Shown in pieces: positions 44,051 to 52,119 of a stretch of DNA of 64,000 bases (its first letter is position 1; each line of letters begins with the position of its first letter). The translations under genes were made by a program, and so were the position numbers. The notes beneath the pieces are model-generated. The model was not told the origin of the DNA. It ran no database searches and was given only the letters and a program-made list of their open reading frames with translations. Source of the stretch: an uncultured Alphaproteobacteria bacterium (GTDB lineage Bacteria; Pseudomonadota; Alphaproteobacteria; HIMB59; GCA-002718135); the NCBI GenBank assembly GCA_902593125.1, contig CACJGU010000001.1, forward strand, positions 62,001-126,000, in the 5' to 3' direction.

Positions 44051-46063
44051 TTATCTCAAACTAGCCTCAATATTACCACCATCAACAGTAATGATATTAC
44101 CAGTTGTTTTTTCAAAAGATAATTGTGCAAAGAATACTTCCGCTACATCTTCTGCAGTTACTTGTTTTTGAAGCAAATTATTATTTAAATATTTATTTGC
44201 AGACATATTTCTAGCTTTTGCTCTTTCTTTAATAAACTGATCAGTTAATATACCACTTTTTATACGATCAGCATTAATTCCGTTAACTCGAATATTATAT
44301 TTTCCAAATTCTAATGCATATTGTTTCATAGAAAATAACGAGCTGGCTTTTGCAATACCATATGGTCCAAAATCCTTACCGGGATTTATAGATTGTTTTG
44401 ACAAATTAAGAGAAATTGAACCTCCAAAACCTTGTAATACCATAATATTTGCAATTTTTTGGACAATGTTATGATGACTATAAAAATTTACCTCTAAACT
44501 TTTTTCTAAAATATCTTTTTTTACATTTAGCATACTACCTTGAAATGCTGCACCAGAGTTTGCTATTAGAATATCTATACCACCGAATAATTTTAATATC
44601 TTATTTAATGCTTTATTAATTTGAGAATTATTAGTTAAATCACATTCAATACATAGACATTTTTTTTTGATATTTTGATCAAGATTTTTAAAATTTTTAT
44701 CTAAAAGTATAACTTCGATATTTTCATTTACAAATTTATTTGCTATTGCGCTTCCAATTTTACCAGCACCACCTGTAATTACTGCAACGTATCCATTAAA
44801 TTTTTTTGAATTTTTATTATTCAATTTTGCTCTTTCTAATGGCCAGTATTCCATTTTAAAAATATCTGTGTTGTTAATTGATTTAAATTTTGAAACTAAG
44901 TTCGATTTAATTATAACTTTTTTCATTGCATCAAATATATCGTAGGAAACTTGCATTTCTTTTTTAGTAAGACCTATTGATAGAAAACCTATTCCTTCTA
45001 AAATAATAATTCTTGGTAAAGGATCAGCAATTTTGGAATTTGTAATATTTTTTTTATATTTTTTAAAATAATTTTTATATTTTTTAATATATGTATCAAT
45101 ATGATTAGATATCATTTTGCTCAGTGATAAATGTTTGTTAGGTATAATTAATGGTTCTGATTTTATTCTAATAACATGATCAGGTGTAACAGGTCCTTTA
45201 TTAAATAAATTAAATAAATCTTTTCGATTTGTAAATTTTACATCTTCAACCTTATTATTAAATTTTATTATCCATCTTTTGTTTGTAAAGGAATGATATA
45301 AATTTCTAATAGATAATTGAATATCAGTTATATTTATTTTTTTGTTATTAATATTATATTTTGTAAATTTTTTTTGCTTGTTTAAAAAATTTTCTGCTAA
45401 TGTTACAAGCTTAATCATTCTATCATAACTTTGTTTTGCTGAACTTCCAAAAGTGAAAATACCATGATTTAAAAGTATTAATCCTTCAACTTTATGATTT
45501 TTTGAAATTACCATATGACATAATTTAGCAAGTTCAAATCCAGGCATTACGTAAGGAACTATTGCGATTTTATTTTTATAAATTTTATTTAATATCTCTT
45601 TTGAATTATCTAGATTGACTAAACTTAAAATCGCATTTGAATGTGTATGATCAACATATTTAAATGGTAAATAAGCATGTAAAAGAGTTTCAATTGATGG
45701 ATTAGGAGAACTTGAGTCGAGTAAGTTCGATCTCAAATAATTAACCATTTTTTCATCACTCATTTTTTTTAAGGATAGAGTTTTAAGTAAAGGATCAAGA
45801 TACAGACCTGGTAATCCTCTTTCATTTAGGTTTGACATATCCCATCCACTTCCTTTGACAAAAAGAACATCATTCTCTTTTCCAAATAAATTTTTTTTAG
45901 TTGATTTTACAGATGTATTGCCTCCACCATGTAAAACAAGTTCTGGATTATTACCTAATAAATGCGTTGAATATATTCTTAATGCTAAATCTTTACTGAC
46001 TTTTTTTAAATGATATTCTTTGATATATTTTTTTGCTAAACTTTCTTTCCACTCATTTTTCAT
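44051..46063 (-). CDS. Bifunctional class II aldolase / short-chain dehydrogenase fusion
   Basis: A 670-residue fusion. Residues 1-400 are a class II aldolase/adducin domain with zinc histidines His139, His141 (VDHTHSNA) and His200 (LLNHGIF). Residues 425-670 are a short-chain dehydrogenase with TGGAGKIG at 430-437 and the catalytic Ser555, Tyr568 and Lys572. This architecture is the RhaD/RhaE type annotated as rhamnulose-1-phosphate aldolase/alcohol dehydrogenase. Lying one base after mtnA, it more likely splits a 5-deoxy- or 5-methylthio-ribulose 1-phosphate to dihydroxyacetone phosphate and an aldehyde that the second domain oxidises or reduces. That substrate is inferred from context. Confidence 0.88.
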   Translation of the reverse strand: MKNEWKESLAKKYIKEYHLKKVSKDLALRIYSTHLLGNNPELVLHGGGNTSVKSTKKNLFGKENDVLFVKGSGWDMSNLNERGLPGLYLDPLLKTLSLKKMSDEKMVNYLRSNLLDSSSPNPSIETLLHAYLPFKYVDHTHSNAILSLVNLDNSKEILNKIYKNKIAIVPYVMPGFELAKLCHMVISKNHKVEGLILLNHGIFTFGSSAKQSYDRMIKLVTLAENFLNKQKKFTKYNINNKKINITDIQLSIRNLYHSFTNKRWIIKFNNKVEDVKFTNRKDLFNLFNKGPVTPDHVIRIKSEPLIIPNKHLSLSKMISNHIDTYIKKYKNYFKKYKKNITNSKIADPLPRIIILEGIGFLSIGLTKKEMQVSYDIFDAMKKVIIKSNLVSKFKSINNTDIFKMEYWPLERAKLNNKNSKKFNGYVAVITGGAGKIGSAIANKFVNENIEVILLDKNFKNLDQNIKKKCLCIECDLTNNSQINKALNKILKLFGGIDILIANSGAAFQGSMLNVKKDILEKSLEVNFYSHHNIVQKIANIMVLQGFGGSISLNLSKQSINPGKDFGPYGIAKASSLFSMKQYALEFGKYNIRVNGINADRIKSGILTDQFIKERAKARNMSANKYLNNNLLQKQVTAEDVAEVFFAQLSFEKTTGNIITVDGGNIEASLR

Positions 46064-46064
46064 A

Positions 46065-47144
46065 TTAATATTTTAATCCACCTATAGATTCTTCATTACT
46101 ATCTACAACTCCTTTTTCTGTAATCAATTTAGTAATATATTTTGCTGGAGTTATATCAAAGGCGTAGTTTTTACAATTTGAACCTTCAGGTGTAATTTTA
46201 ATTTTCTTTCTATTATTATTTTCGTCAATACCTTCAATAATGGATACTTCGGCTGAATCTCTTTCTTCTATAGGTATTTCTTTTAGTCCATTTTTAATAT
46301 TAAAATCTATACTAGAAATTGGTGCGGCAACGTAAAAGGGAATATCATTATCTTTTGCAGCTAGAGCCTTTAAATATGTGCCAATTTTATTACAAACATC
46401 ACCATTTAAAGAGGTTCTGTCTGTTCCCGTTATACAAAGGTCTATCATACCATTTTGCATTAAATGACCGCCAACGTTGTCTACGATTAATGAATTTTCT
46501 ATCTTTTCATGCATTAATTCCCAAGCTGTAAGACTGAAACCTTGATTTCTAGGTCTGGTTTCATCGATCCAAACATGTATTGGGATTTTTTTTTGATTTG
46601 CAATAAAAATTGGTGCTAAAGCAGTTCCCCAATCAACAGTAGCTAACCACCCAGCATTACAGTGAGTTAAAACATTTACTTTTTTTTGTGTTTTTTTATA
46701 AATATTTTCTATAAGTTTAGAGCCATTCTCACCTATAGCTTTACAATTAATTATATCTTGATCTCTGATTTCATTAGCTATTGAAAGAATTATTTCCTGT
46801 AAGTTAGATTTTTCCATATCTTTAATCTCAGTGATAATTTTATTTACTGCCCAGGATAAATTGACTGCTGTAGGTCTTGTTGACTTAAGACTTTCACCTG
46901 CTTTTTCTAATTCTGAAAAATTTTTAGTAGTTTTAGATGCTACATACATTCCATACGCAGCAGTGACACCTATTAGGGGAGCGCCCCTAACTTGCATTTC
47001 TTTAATAGCAAAACAAAAATCTTCTAGTGTTTTTAATTCTATAATTTTTAAATCAAATGGTAGAAATCTTTGATCTATTATTTTTACTACATCTTTAGTA
47101 TTATCATACCAAATAGTTGTTAAATATTTATCATTTACTAACAT
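46065..47144 (-). CDS. mtnA: Methylthioribose-1-phosphate isomerase
   Basis: A 359-residue aldose-ketose isomerase of the eIF2B-like family. The RGAPLIGVTAAYG segment, Cys162 in LTHCNAGWLAT and Asp242 in CITGTDRT are the conserved site. It converts 5-methylthioribose 1-phosphate, and in some bacteria 5-deoxyribose 1-phosphate, to the ribulose form. It overlaps mtnP by 14 bases and is followed by the aldolase fusion. None of mtnB, mtnC or mtnD is in the window, so the classical methionine salvage route is not indicated here. Confidence 0.94.
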   Translation of the reverse strand: MLVNDKYLTTIWYDNTKDVVKIIDQRFLPFDLKIIELKTLEDFCFAIKEMQVRGAPLIGVTAAYGMYVASKTTKNFSELEKAGESLKSTRPTAVNLSWAVNKIITEIKDMEKSNLQEIILSIANEIRDQDIINCKAIGENGSKLIENIYKKTQKKVNVLTHCNAGWLATVDWGTALAPIFIANQKKIPIHVWIDETRPRNQGFSLTAWELMHEKIENSLIVDNVGGHLMQNGMIDLCITGTDRTSLNGDVCNKIGTYLKALAAKDNDIPFYVAAPISSIDFNIKNGLKEIPIEERDSAEVSIIEGIDENNNRKKIKITPEGSNCKNYAFDITPAKYITKLITEKGVVDSNEESIGGLKY

Positions 47145-48015
47145 TAGAATTTTTCTTATATCTTTTTAGTATATTGGATAGTTTATTTTCTAAACCTTTA
47201 TCCCAAAATTCTTTTTTTGTAATTATAGATGTATCTAAAATATTGGATGTTTTATCATTTTCAAAAGATACACCTTGATAATATTTTGAAATAAAATTTT
47301 TAATAAAATTTTTTGAATTATCAACATTATCATTTAAGGTTTTTATAATCATACTTAAATCTACTTTATCATGATCTGGATGCCAGCAATCATAATCTGT
47401 AACCATGGAAATAGAACAGTATCTAATTTCCGCTTCTCTTGCTAATTTAGCTTCTGGCATATTGGTCATTCCTATAACATCACAACCCCAATCAATATAA
47501 AGATTTGACTCAGCATAAGTTGAAAACTGGGGCCCTTCCATTGCAAGATATGTACCACCAAATGAATAATTGATTTTAATATTTTCACATATATTTTTTG
47601 ATAAATTCATTAAAACTTCGCATGTTGGATGAGCCATAGGAACATGAGCAACTATTCCTTTGTCAAAAAAACTTTTTTTTCTATTTATTGTTCTATCTAT
47701 AAACTGATCAACAATAACAAATGTACCTGGTTTTAAATTATCTTTTAAAGAACCTACGGCAGAAAGAGATATCAAATCGGTAACACCAACTTGTTTTAAA
47801 CAATCAATATTAGCACAATAGTTAATAGAAGATGGAGACAATGTATGCCCTTCTCCATGGCGAGATAAAAAAAATATAGTGTTATTATCTATTTTACCTT
47901 CAATAATTGGACCTGATGGATCACCAAATGAAGATTTAATTTGATGTTCTTTTATATCAGTTAAAAATTCTAATTTATAAATTCCACTCCCACCAATAAA
48001 GCCTAAGACATTCAT
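47131..48015 (-). CDS. mtnP: S-methyl-5'-thioadenosine phosphorylase
   Basis: A 294-residue trimeric-type nucleoside phosphorylase. GSGIYKLEF binds phosphate, RHGEGHTLSPSSINY follows, GMTNMPEAKLAREAEI is the ribose site, and MVTDYDCWHPDH carries the aspartate that selects adenine bases. It releases adenine and 5-methylthioribose 1-phosphate; 5'-deoxyadenosine is a known alternative substrate of the family. The start overlaps the upstream aldolase gene (ATGA). The apt gene at 55040 could recycle the adenine. Confidence 0.94.
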   Translation of the reverse strand: MNVLGFIGGSGIYKLEFLTDIKEHQIKSSFGDPSGPIIEGKIDNNTIFFLSRHGEGHTLSPSSINYCANIDCLKQVGVTDLISLSAVGSLKDNLKPGTFVIVDQFIDRTINRKKSFFDKGIVAHVPMAHPTCEVLMNLSKNICENIKINYSFGGTYLAMEGPQFSTYAESNLYIDWGCDVIGMTNMPEAKLAREAEIRYCSISMVTDYDCWHPDHDKVDLSMIIKTLNDNVDNSKNFIKNFISKYYQGVSFENDKTSNILDTSIITKKEFWDKGLENKLSNILKRYKKNSNVSK

Positions 48016-48845
48016 TGTACTGGCCCAATATTTTTTATTACTTTTTTTGTATGTTTTTTTAATTCAATTATTGAAGGTTTTATTATTTCTATTTTATCAA
48101 AACTTGATTTTTTTTTATTATAACTTTTTCTTAAGCTTTTACATGCTGTTATTCTTAATTCGGTACCTATGTTGAATTTGGCTACTTTCGTTTTTCTTGC
48201 TATTTTTTTTCTCATATTTGAATTTATACCACTACTACCATGTAAAACTAAAGGTAGCTTAGATATTTTTTGAATTTTTAAGATTTTATTATAATCTATT
48301 TTTGCTATCTTTGATTGTTGCAAATGTGTATTACCAACTGATATTGCCATAGCATCCACTCCACTCTCTAAACTATATTTTTTTGCTTCCTCAATATCTG
48401 TTCCAAAAGAGGTATTGCCATTTTGATAGCCTACTATACCTACTTCACCTTCAACTGAAATATTATGTTTATGAGCAATATTTGAGATTTTTGAACTAAT
48501 TTTGATATTTTTATTTAATGGAAGTTTTGATCCGTCAAACATTACTGATGTAAAGCCAGATTCTATTCCTTCGATACATTCATCATATGAAAATCCATGG
48601 TCTAAATGACAACAAATAGGTGTTTTAGTTTGTTCAGCAAGATGTCTAAACATTTTTCCCAAAATAGAAACAGGAGTATATTGTCTGCAAGAAGGTCCTG
48701 CTTGTAAAATAATTGGAATTTTTGTTTCATGTGCAGCCTCTGTGTAGGCAATAGCATCTTCCCAACTAATTACGACTAATCCAGCTACAGAATAATTATT
48801 ACGATTAGCTTTTGTTAGTAAAGTTTTTAAATTTACAGCTGTCAT
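48012..48845 (-). CDS. Class II fructose-bisphosphate-type aldolase (IolJ-like)
   Basis: A 277-residue zinc aldolase of the FbaA/GatY/IolJ family. Asp82 and His83 in CCHLDHGFS are the catalytic and zinc residues. MFDGSKLP, VEGEVGIVGY and VLHGSSGI are the other family motifs. Overlapping iolB by four bases, it most likely acts as IolJ and splits 2-deoxy-5-keto-gluconate 6-phosphate into dihydroxyacetone phosphate and malonic semialdehyde. A tagatose- or fructose-bisphosphate aldolase is the alternative. The C-terminal 40 residues are lysine-rich. Confidence 0.82.
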   Translation of the reverse strand: MTAVNLKTLLTKANRNNYSVAGLVVISWEDAIAYTEAAHETKIPIILQAGPSCRQYTPVSILGKMFRHLAEQTKTPICCHLDHGFSYDECIEGIESGFTSVMFDGSKLPLNKNIKISSKISNIAHKHNISVEGEVGIVGYQNGNTSFGTDIEEAKKYSLESGVDAMAISVGNTHLQQSKIAKIDYNKILKIQKISKLPLVLHGSSGINSNMRKKIARKTKVAKFNIGTELRITACKSLRKSYNKKKSSFDKIEIIKPSIIELKKHTKKVIKNIGPVQ

Positions 48846-49684
48846 TTATATTTAGCAATCATATCTTTAATACCAGGAATGGTTTCTACTTGATATGCAT
48901 GTTCAGGTTGAAAAAATTGCACAAGAGATCTTTGAGATAACCCACCAAGAATTGTGAAATAATACATCTCATATCCTGGTGCCACAACACAAGGATGATA
49001 TCCTGTCCTAATCATAATGGTTGACCCATCAATTATGTGTTCAGCTTTACCAACTTTATCATCAACTTGTTGAAACATTTGAAAACCAAATCCATTATTA
49101 GGTTTAAATCTGTAATTATATGTTTCATCATGTCTAGTTTCATCAGGTAGACGATCTGTATCATGCTTATGAGGTGGAAACCCTGACCAACCTCCCTGCC
49201 CTACAGTATAAAGTTCATTACAAAGTAATCTTCCAACCTTATCATGATGCTTAGCACCTAAAATATGTTTAATTTTTCTATGAGTTTTTGTATCATCAGA
49301 ACCGTACTGAACTAAATCAATTTCATTTGTTCGAACAGCAAATGGTTCAAGAGTTTTGTCATACTTTGCACCAGCAATAAAAATTTCTGAATTATCTACT
49401 AAAGATGTAAATTGAGCCTTAGTATTTGACGGAACATAAACACCTTCTGGCTCTCCATCCCACACATTAACTGTTCTAGTGCCTAATGATTCAACTTTTA
49501 TTCCTTCAATTTCTACATCAATTGTTCCAGTAGCAGGTACTATGCATGTTTCATAACCTGGTGTTTGATATTCAAAAGATTGATCTTTATTTAATTTTAC
49601 TATGTTAAAATAATTTAAAGGAACTCTACTATCTTCAATATCTACAATTGGCTTGTTCTTATTATCAAATGGCGGAATATGCAT
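48842..49684 (-). CDS. iolB: 5-deoxy-glucuronate isomerase
   Basis: Bicupin isomerase of inositol catabolism that turns 5-deoxy-glucuronate into 2-deoxy-5-keto-gluconate. I start it at the ATG at 49684 (280 residues) because an AAGGAG ribosome-binding site stands just before it; an ATG at 49699 lies inside the iolC end. The metal histidines are in FPPHKHDTDRLP and DETRHDETYNYRF, typical of IolB, and YHPCVVAPGYEMYYFTILGG near the C-terminus is conserved. It is joined by overlap to the aldolase gene. Confidence 0.93.
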   Translation of the reverse strand: MHIPPFDNKNKPIVDIEDSRVPLNYFNIVKLNKDQSFEYQTPGYETCIVPATGTIDVEIEGIKVESLGTRTVNVWDGEPEGVYVPSNTKAQFTSLVDNSEIFIAGAKYDKTLEPFAVRTNEIDLVQYGSDDTKTHRKIKHILGAKHHDKVGRLLCNELYTVGQGGWSGFPPHKHDTDRLPDETRHDETYNYRFKPNNGFGFQMFQQVDDKVGKAEHIIDGSTIMIRTGYHPCVVAPGYEMYYFTILGGLSQRSLVQFFQPEHAYQVETIPGIKDMIAKYK

Positions 49685-49685
49685 A

Positions 49686-50672
49686 TTATTCTCCTTCATT
49701 AATTTTATTATATTTCATAAACTCTAAAATTTCATTTAAACTTGGCATTGCTGGCGCACAACCAACTTTTGTTACTACAATAGCTGCTGCGGCTGAACCT
49801 ATTTCTATAGATTTTTCTAAATCATTAGCCTTTAAAATTGATCCTATTAATGACCCCATAAAAGCATCACCAGCACCAGTTGGTTTCAATGGTTTAACTG
49901 GAAATATTCCTTTTTTAATTTCTTTATTCATTGCAAAAGTAATAGAACCTTTTTCACCTTTTTTATAAATAATTAAACTTATATTTTCAGATAATTTTTT
50001 AGCATGATCTAATCCACTATTATAATCACCAGCTAAGACTCCAAATTCATCATCATTTCCAATTACGCCACTACATTTACTAGCTGCTAAATTATATACC
50101 TCTTTTGCTTTATTAGATGATTCCCAAGTATATGGCCTATAATCAATATCCATAATTACAGGAATACTATTTTTATTTGCTATATCTAAAGCAAATAAAG
50201 TAGCATTCCTCGAAGGTTCAGCCGCTAAAGAAGTTCCAGTTATTAAAATACAATCAAAATTTTGTATTTTAGCGTTTTCAATATCATTTTTATTTAAAAA
50301 TAAATCAGAAGCTTTATGTCTATAAATAATTGATTGATGATCTTTAACTGTGGTTTCAACTATAGCAAAAGAAATTCTTGATTCATTTTTTTCAAATTTT
50401 ACTAATTTGTTTTTAACACCATAATGATTTAGTTGATTAATAGCCAGCCTACCTAAAGCATCATCAGATACTCTAGTCAGTAAATTACAATTACCTCCAA
50501 ATAAAGTTAATTGAACACCCATATTTGCAGAAGATCCTCCAAGATGAGTAACAAAAGATTTAGCGTTTTCAGTTTTAGTACCAGGTGGATCAGGATAAAT
50601 ATCGATCCCAGCTCTACCTATCAGTAAAAAATTATTTTTTTGAATTTTCGAAACTAAAAATTCAAACGACAT
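49686..50672 (-). CDS. iolC: 5-dehydro-2-deoxygluconokinase (PfkB family)
   Basis: A 328-residue sugar kinase that phosphorylates 2-deoxy-5-keto-gluconate. LIGRAGIDIYPDPPG at the N-terminus, GGSSANMGVQLTLFG and the catalytic TGAGDAFMGSL are IolC-type versions of the PfkB motifs. It sits four bases after the GFA-family gene and one base before the iolB start. With iolB and the aldolase it makes the lower half of the inositol pathway. Confidence 0.92.
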   Translation of the reverse strand: MSFEFLVSKIQKNNFLLIGRAGIDIYPDPPGTKTENAKSFVTHLGGSSANMGVQLTLFGGNCNLLTRVSDDALGRLAINQLNHYGVKNKLVKFEKNESRISFAIVETTVKDHQSIIYRHKASDLFLNKNDIENAKIQNFDCILITGTSLAAEPSRNATLFALDIANKNSIPVIMDIDYRPYTWESSNKAKEVYNLAASKCSGVIGNDDEFGVLAGDYNSGLDHAKKLSENISLIIYKKGEKGSITFAMNKEIKKGIFPVKPLKPTGAGDAFMGSLIGSILKANDLEKSIEIGSAAAAIVVTKVGCAPAMPSLNEILEFMKYNKINEGE

Positions 50673-50676
50673 AAAA

Positions 50677-51018
50677 TTATTTATTTTTCATATCAATAAA
50701 GTCAGCATCATATTTAAAAGGATCAATTGAATCTATACATCCAATATTTATTGCTGCCCCATTTGGATCACTTCTTCTATGATGATGAGTATAGATGCCA
50801 CAAATCTTACAAAAAAAATGCTCAGCAATCATTGTATTAAATTTGTAAGAAGTTAAGTTTTCTTTTCCTTTTAGAATATTTATTGATTCTTTAGGGACCA
50901 TACACATTTTAGCATTTTTTCTTTTACAAATTGAGCAATTACACTGTTTTATGATTTCTAAGTCTGTTAAAACTTCTAATTGAACAGCTCCACAATGACA
51001 ATTTAAATTATGTTTCAT
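50677..51018 (-). CDS. GFA (glutathione-dependent formaldehyde-activating) family zinc protein
   Basis: A 113-residue CENP-V/GFA domain. The zinc cysteines are in LNCHCGAV, QCNCSICKRK and FFCKICGIY. Bacterial members bind glutathione adducts or have unknown roles. It is the first gene of the eight-gene operon, and no Shine-Dalgarno sequence precedes it; a promoter 14 bases upstream suggests a very short leader. Its part in the operon's chemistry, perhaps handling an aldehyde product, is only a guess. Confidence 0.85.
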   Translation of the reverse strand: MKHNLNCHCGAVQLEVLTDLEIIKQCNCSICKRKNAKMCMVPKESINILKGKENLTSYKFNTMIAEHFFCKICGIYTHHHRRSDPNGAAINIGCIDSIDPFKYDADFIDMKNK

Positions 51019-51031
51019 TTTGGGTAACTAT

Positions 51032-51060
51032 ATTATAATATTTCAAATAATTAAAGATAA
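51032..51060 (-). promoter_or_regulatory. Likely promoter of the iol-mtn operon (palindromic -10)
   Basis: The 48-base divergent gap contains the perfect palindrome TATTATAATA at 51031-51040, which gives a TATAAT -10 on both strands. On the minus strand TTATCT (51060-51055) lies 17 bases before it, and transcription would begin about six bases before the GFA-family ATG. On the plus strand the same box could serve the oxygenase gene at 51067. Confidence 0.4.
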
Positions 51061-51066
51061 TAAAAC

Positions 51067-51687
51067 ATGAACGACAATTCAATACAAGGTCAAATTATAA
51101 GACCATTTTCACCAGCTATAGGAAAATATAAGTTATCAACGAATACAGTAAATATTCTTAATAACCATATTGACGAAATATTGAAAGATGAAAATAAAAT
51201 TGATGAATTATACCATGGCAATCAGTTGGCTGGTGAAATAAAATATGAAATAAGATTAACAAATGAATTTCTTGATCAACATTTAAAAGATACTCTCTAT
51301 AAATTTGTGTTTAATTTTGTTAAATCAACATTAAAAAAAGAAATTAAGAAATTTGATTTAAAATCTAGCTGGGCAGTTTGCCAGTTTGAAAGCGATTATA
51401 ATCCAATTCATTGGCATGATGGTCATTTGTCAGGAGTAATGTATACAAAAATGCCTAAGGATTTAGGCTCATCATACAAAGATCAAAATAAAAATGGAAG
51501 AATTGCATTTATACATGGATCAACTCAGCTTTTGGTTTCTTCTGTGTATGATGTTAAACCTGAAGTTGGCGATTTATTTATATTTCCAAGTTATATGATG
51601 CATACAGTTTATCCATTCTTTTCTAGTGAAGAAAGAAGGTCAATATCATTTAATGCATTTATTGATGAAGAGGCTGCAAGTTTTTAA
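51067..51687 (+). CDS. Putative Fe(II)/2-oxoglutarate oxygenase (2OG-FeII_Oxy_5 type)
   Basis: A 206-residue protein. The iron site appears as HWHDGHLSG, MMHTVYPFF supplies the distal histidine, and RRSISFNAF supplies the arginine for 2-oxoglutarate. This is the pattern of the small 2OG-FeII_Oxy_5 family found in phages and marine bacteria, for which no general substrate is known. It is divergent from the iol-mtn operon with 48 bases between. Confidence 0.8.
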   Translation: MNDNSIQGQIIRPFSPAIGKYKLSTNTVNILNNHIDEILKDENKIDELYHGNQLAGEIKYEIRLTNEFLDQHLKDTLYKFVFNFVKSTLKKEIKKFDLKSSWAVCQFESDYNPIHWHDGHLSGVMYTKMPKDLGSSYKDQNKNGRIAFIHGSTQLLVSSVYDVKPEVGDLFIFPSYMMHTVYPFFSSEERRSISFNAFIDEEAASF

Positions 51688-51690
51688 AAT

Positions 51691-51766
51691 TGGCGCGCCC
51701 GAAATGATTCGAACATTTGACCTACCGCTTAGAAGGCGGTTGCTCTATCCACTGAGCTACGGGCGC
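51691..51766 (-). tRNA. tRNA-Arg (TCT)
   Basis: Read on the minus strand, the acceptor stem GCGCCCG pairs perfectly with CGGGCGC. The D arm is AGCTCAGTGGATAGAGC, the anticodon loop CTTCTAA gives anticodon TCT, and the T arm is GTTCGAATC. The CCA end is encoded at 51693-51691. It is convergent with the oxygenase gene, which ends four bases away. Confidence 0.97.
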
Positions 51767-51813
51767 TTAATTGGCATTTAACATAGACTAAAAAATAATG
51801 GAAGAATTTAAAG

Positions 51814-52119
51814 TTAATGAGTCCAGGGTTCTTTTCGATTTGTATCAAAATTTGAAGCATAACTTTTTGGTTTAATTTTTCTTTGTTTTGGTTCTTCAAC
51901 AAAATATTGATAATTATTTTTTTTTGCCCATTCTATAGCTTGTTCTTTAGTATCAAAAAAAAGTTTAATCTGAGACTTGGTATCTAAAGAACTATTCCAA
52001 CCCATTAAAGTATCTTTTACTTTTTCTACTTCAGAAATATATTCAGCTAGCCATAATTTAGTTTTTTTAAAACCTGACTGCATAGAAGTTTTTGAAGGTT
52101 TATATATTTTTATAGTCAT
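51814..52119 (-). CDS. NADH dehydrogenase complex I accessory subunit (NDUFS4-like)
   Basis: A 101-residue protein of the alphaproteobacterial and mitochondrial NDUFS4 family. SKTSMQSGFKKTKLWLAEY, LMGWNSSLDTKSQIKLFF, TKEQAIEWAKKN and KPKSYASNF ending in EPWTH are all conserved. It is a peripheral stabilising subunit of complex I and is a mark of alphaproteobacterial or mitochondrial complex I. It overlaps the acyl-CoA dehydrogenase stop by one base. No nuo genes are nearby. Confidence 0.93.
   Translation of the reverse strand: MTIKIYKPSKTSMQSGFKKTKLWLAEYISEVEKVKDTLMGWNSSLDTKSQIKLFFDTKEQAIEWAKKNNYQYFVEEPKQRKIKPKSYASNFDTNRKEPWTH

Noticed and set aside
44051-46063. An L-rhamnose catabolic locus
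   Set aside because: Only the fusion enzyme resembles rhamnose genes; there is no rhaA, rhaB, rhaM or regulator nearby, and the neighbours are mtnA and mtnP.
46319-47073. Open frames on the plus strand across mtnA
   Set aside because: They are antisense to a strongly conserved gene, have no ribosome-binding sites and show no protein-like composition.
46065-48015. A classical methionine salvage operon
   Set aside because: mtnP and mtnA are there, but mtnB, mtnC and mtnD are not, and the small cupin is not a convincing acireductone dioxygenase.
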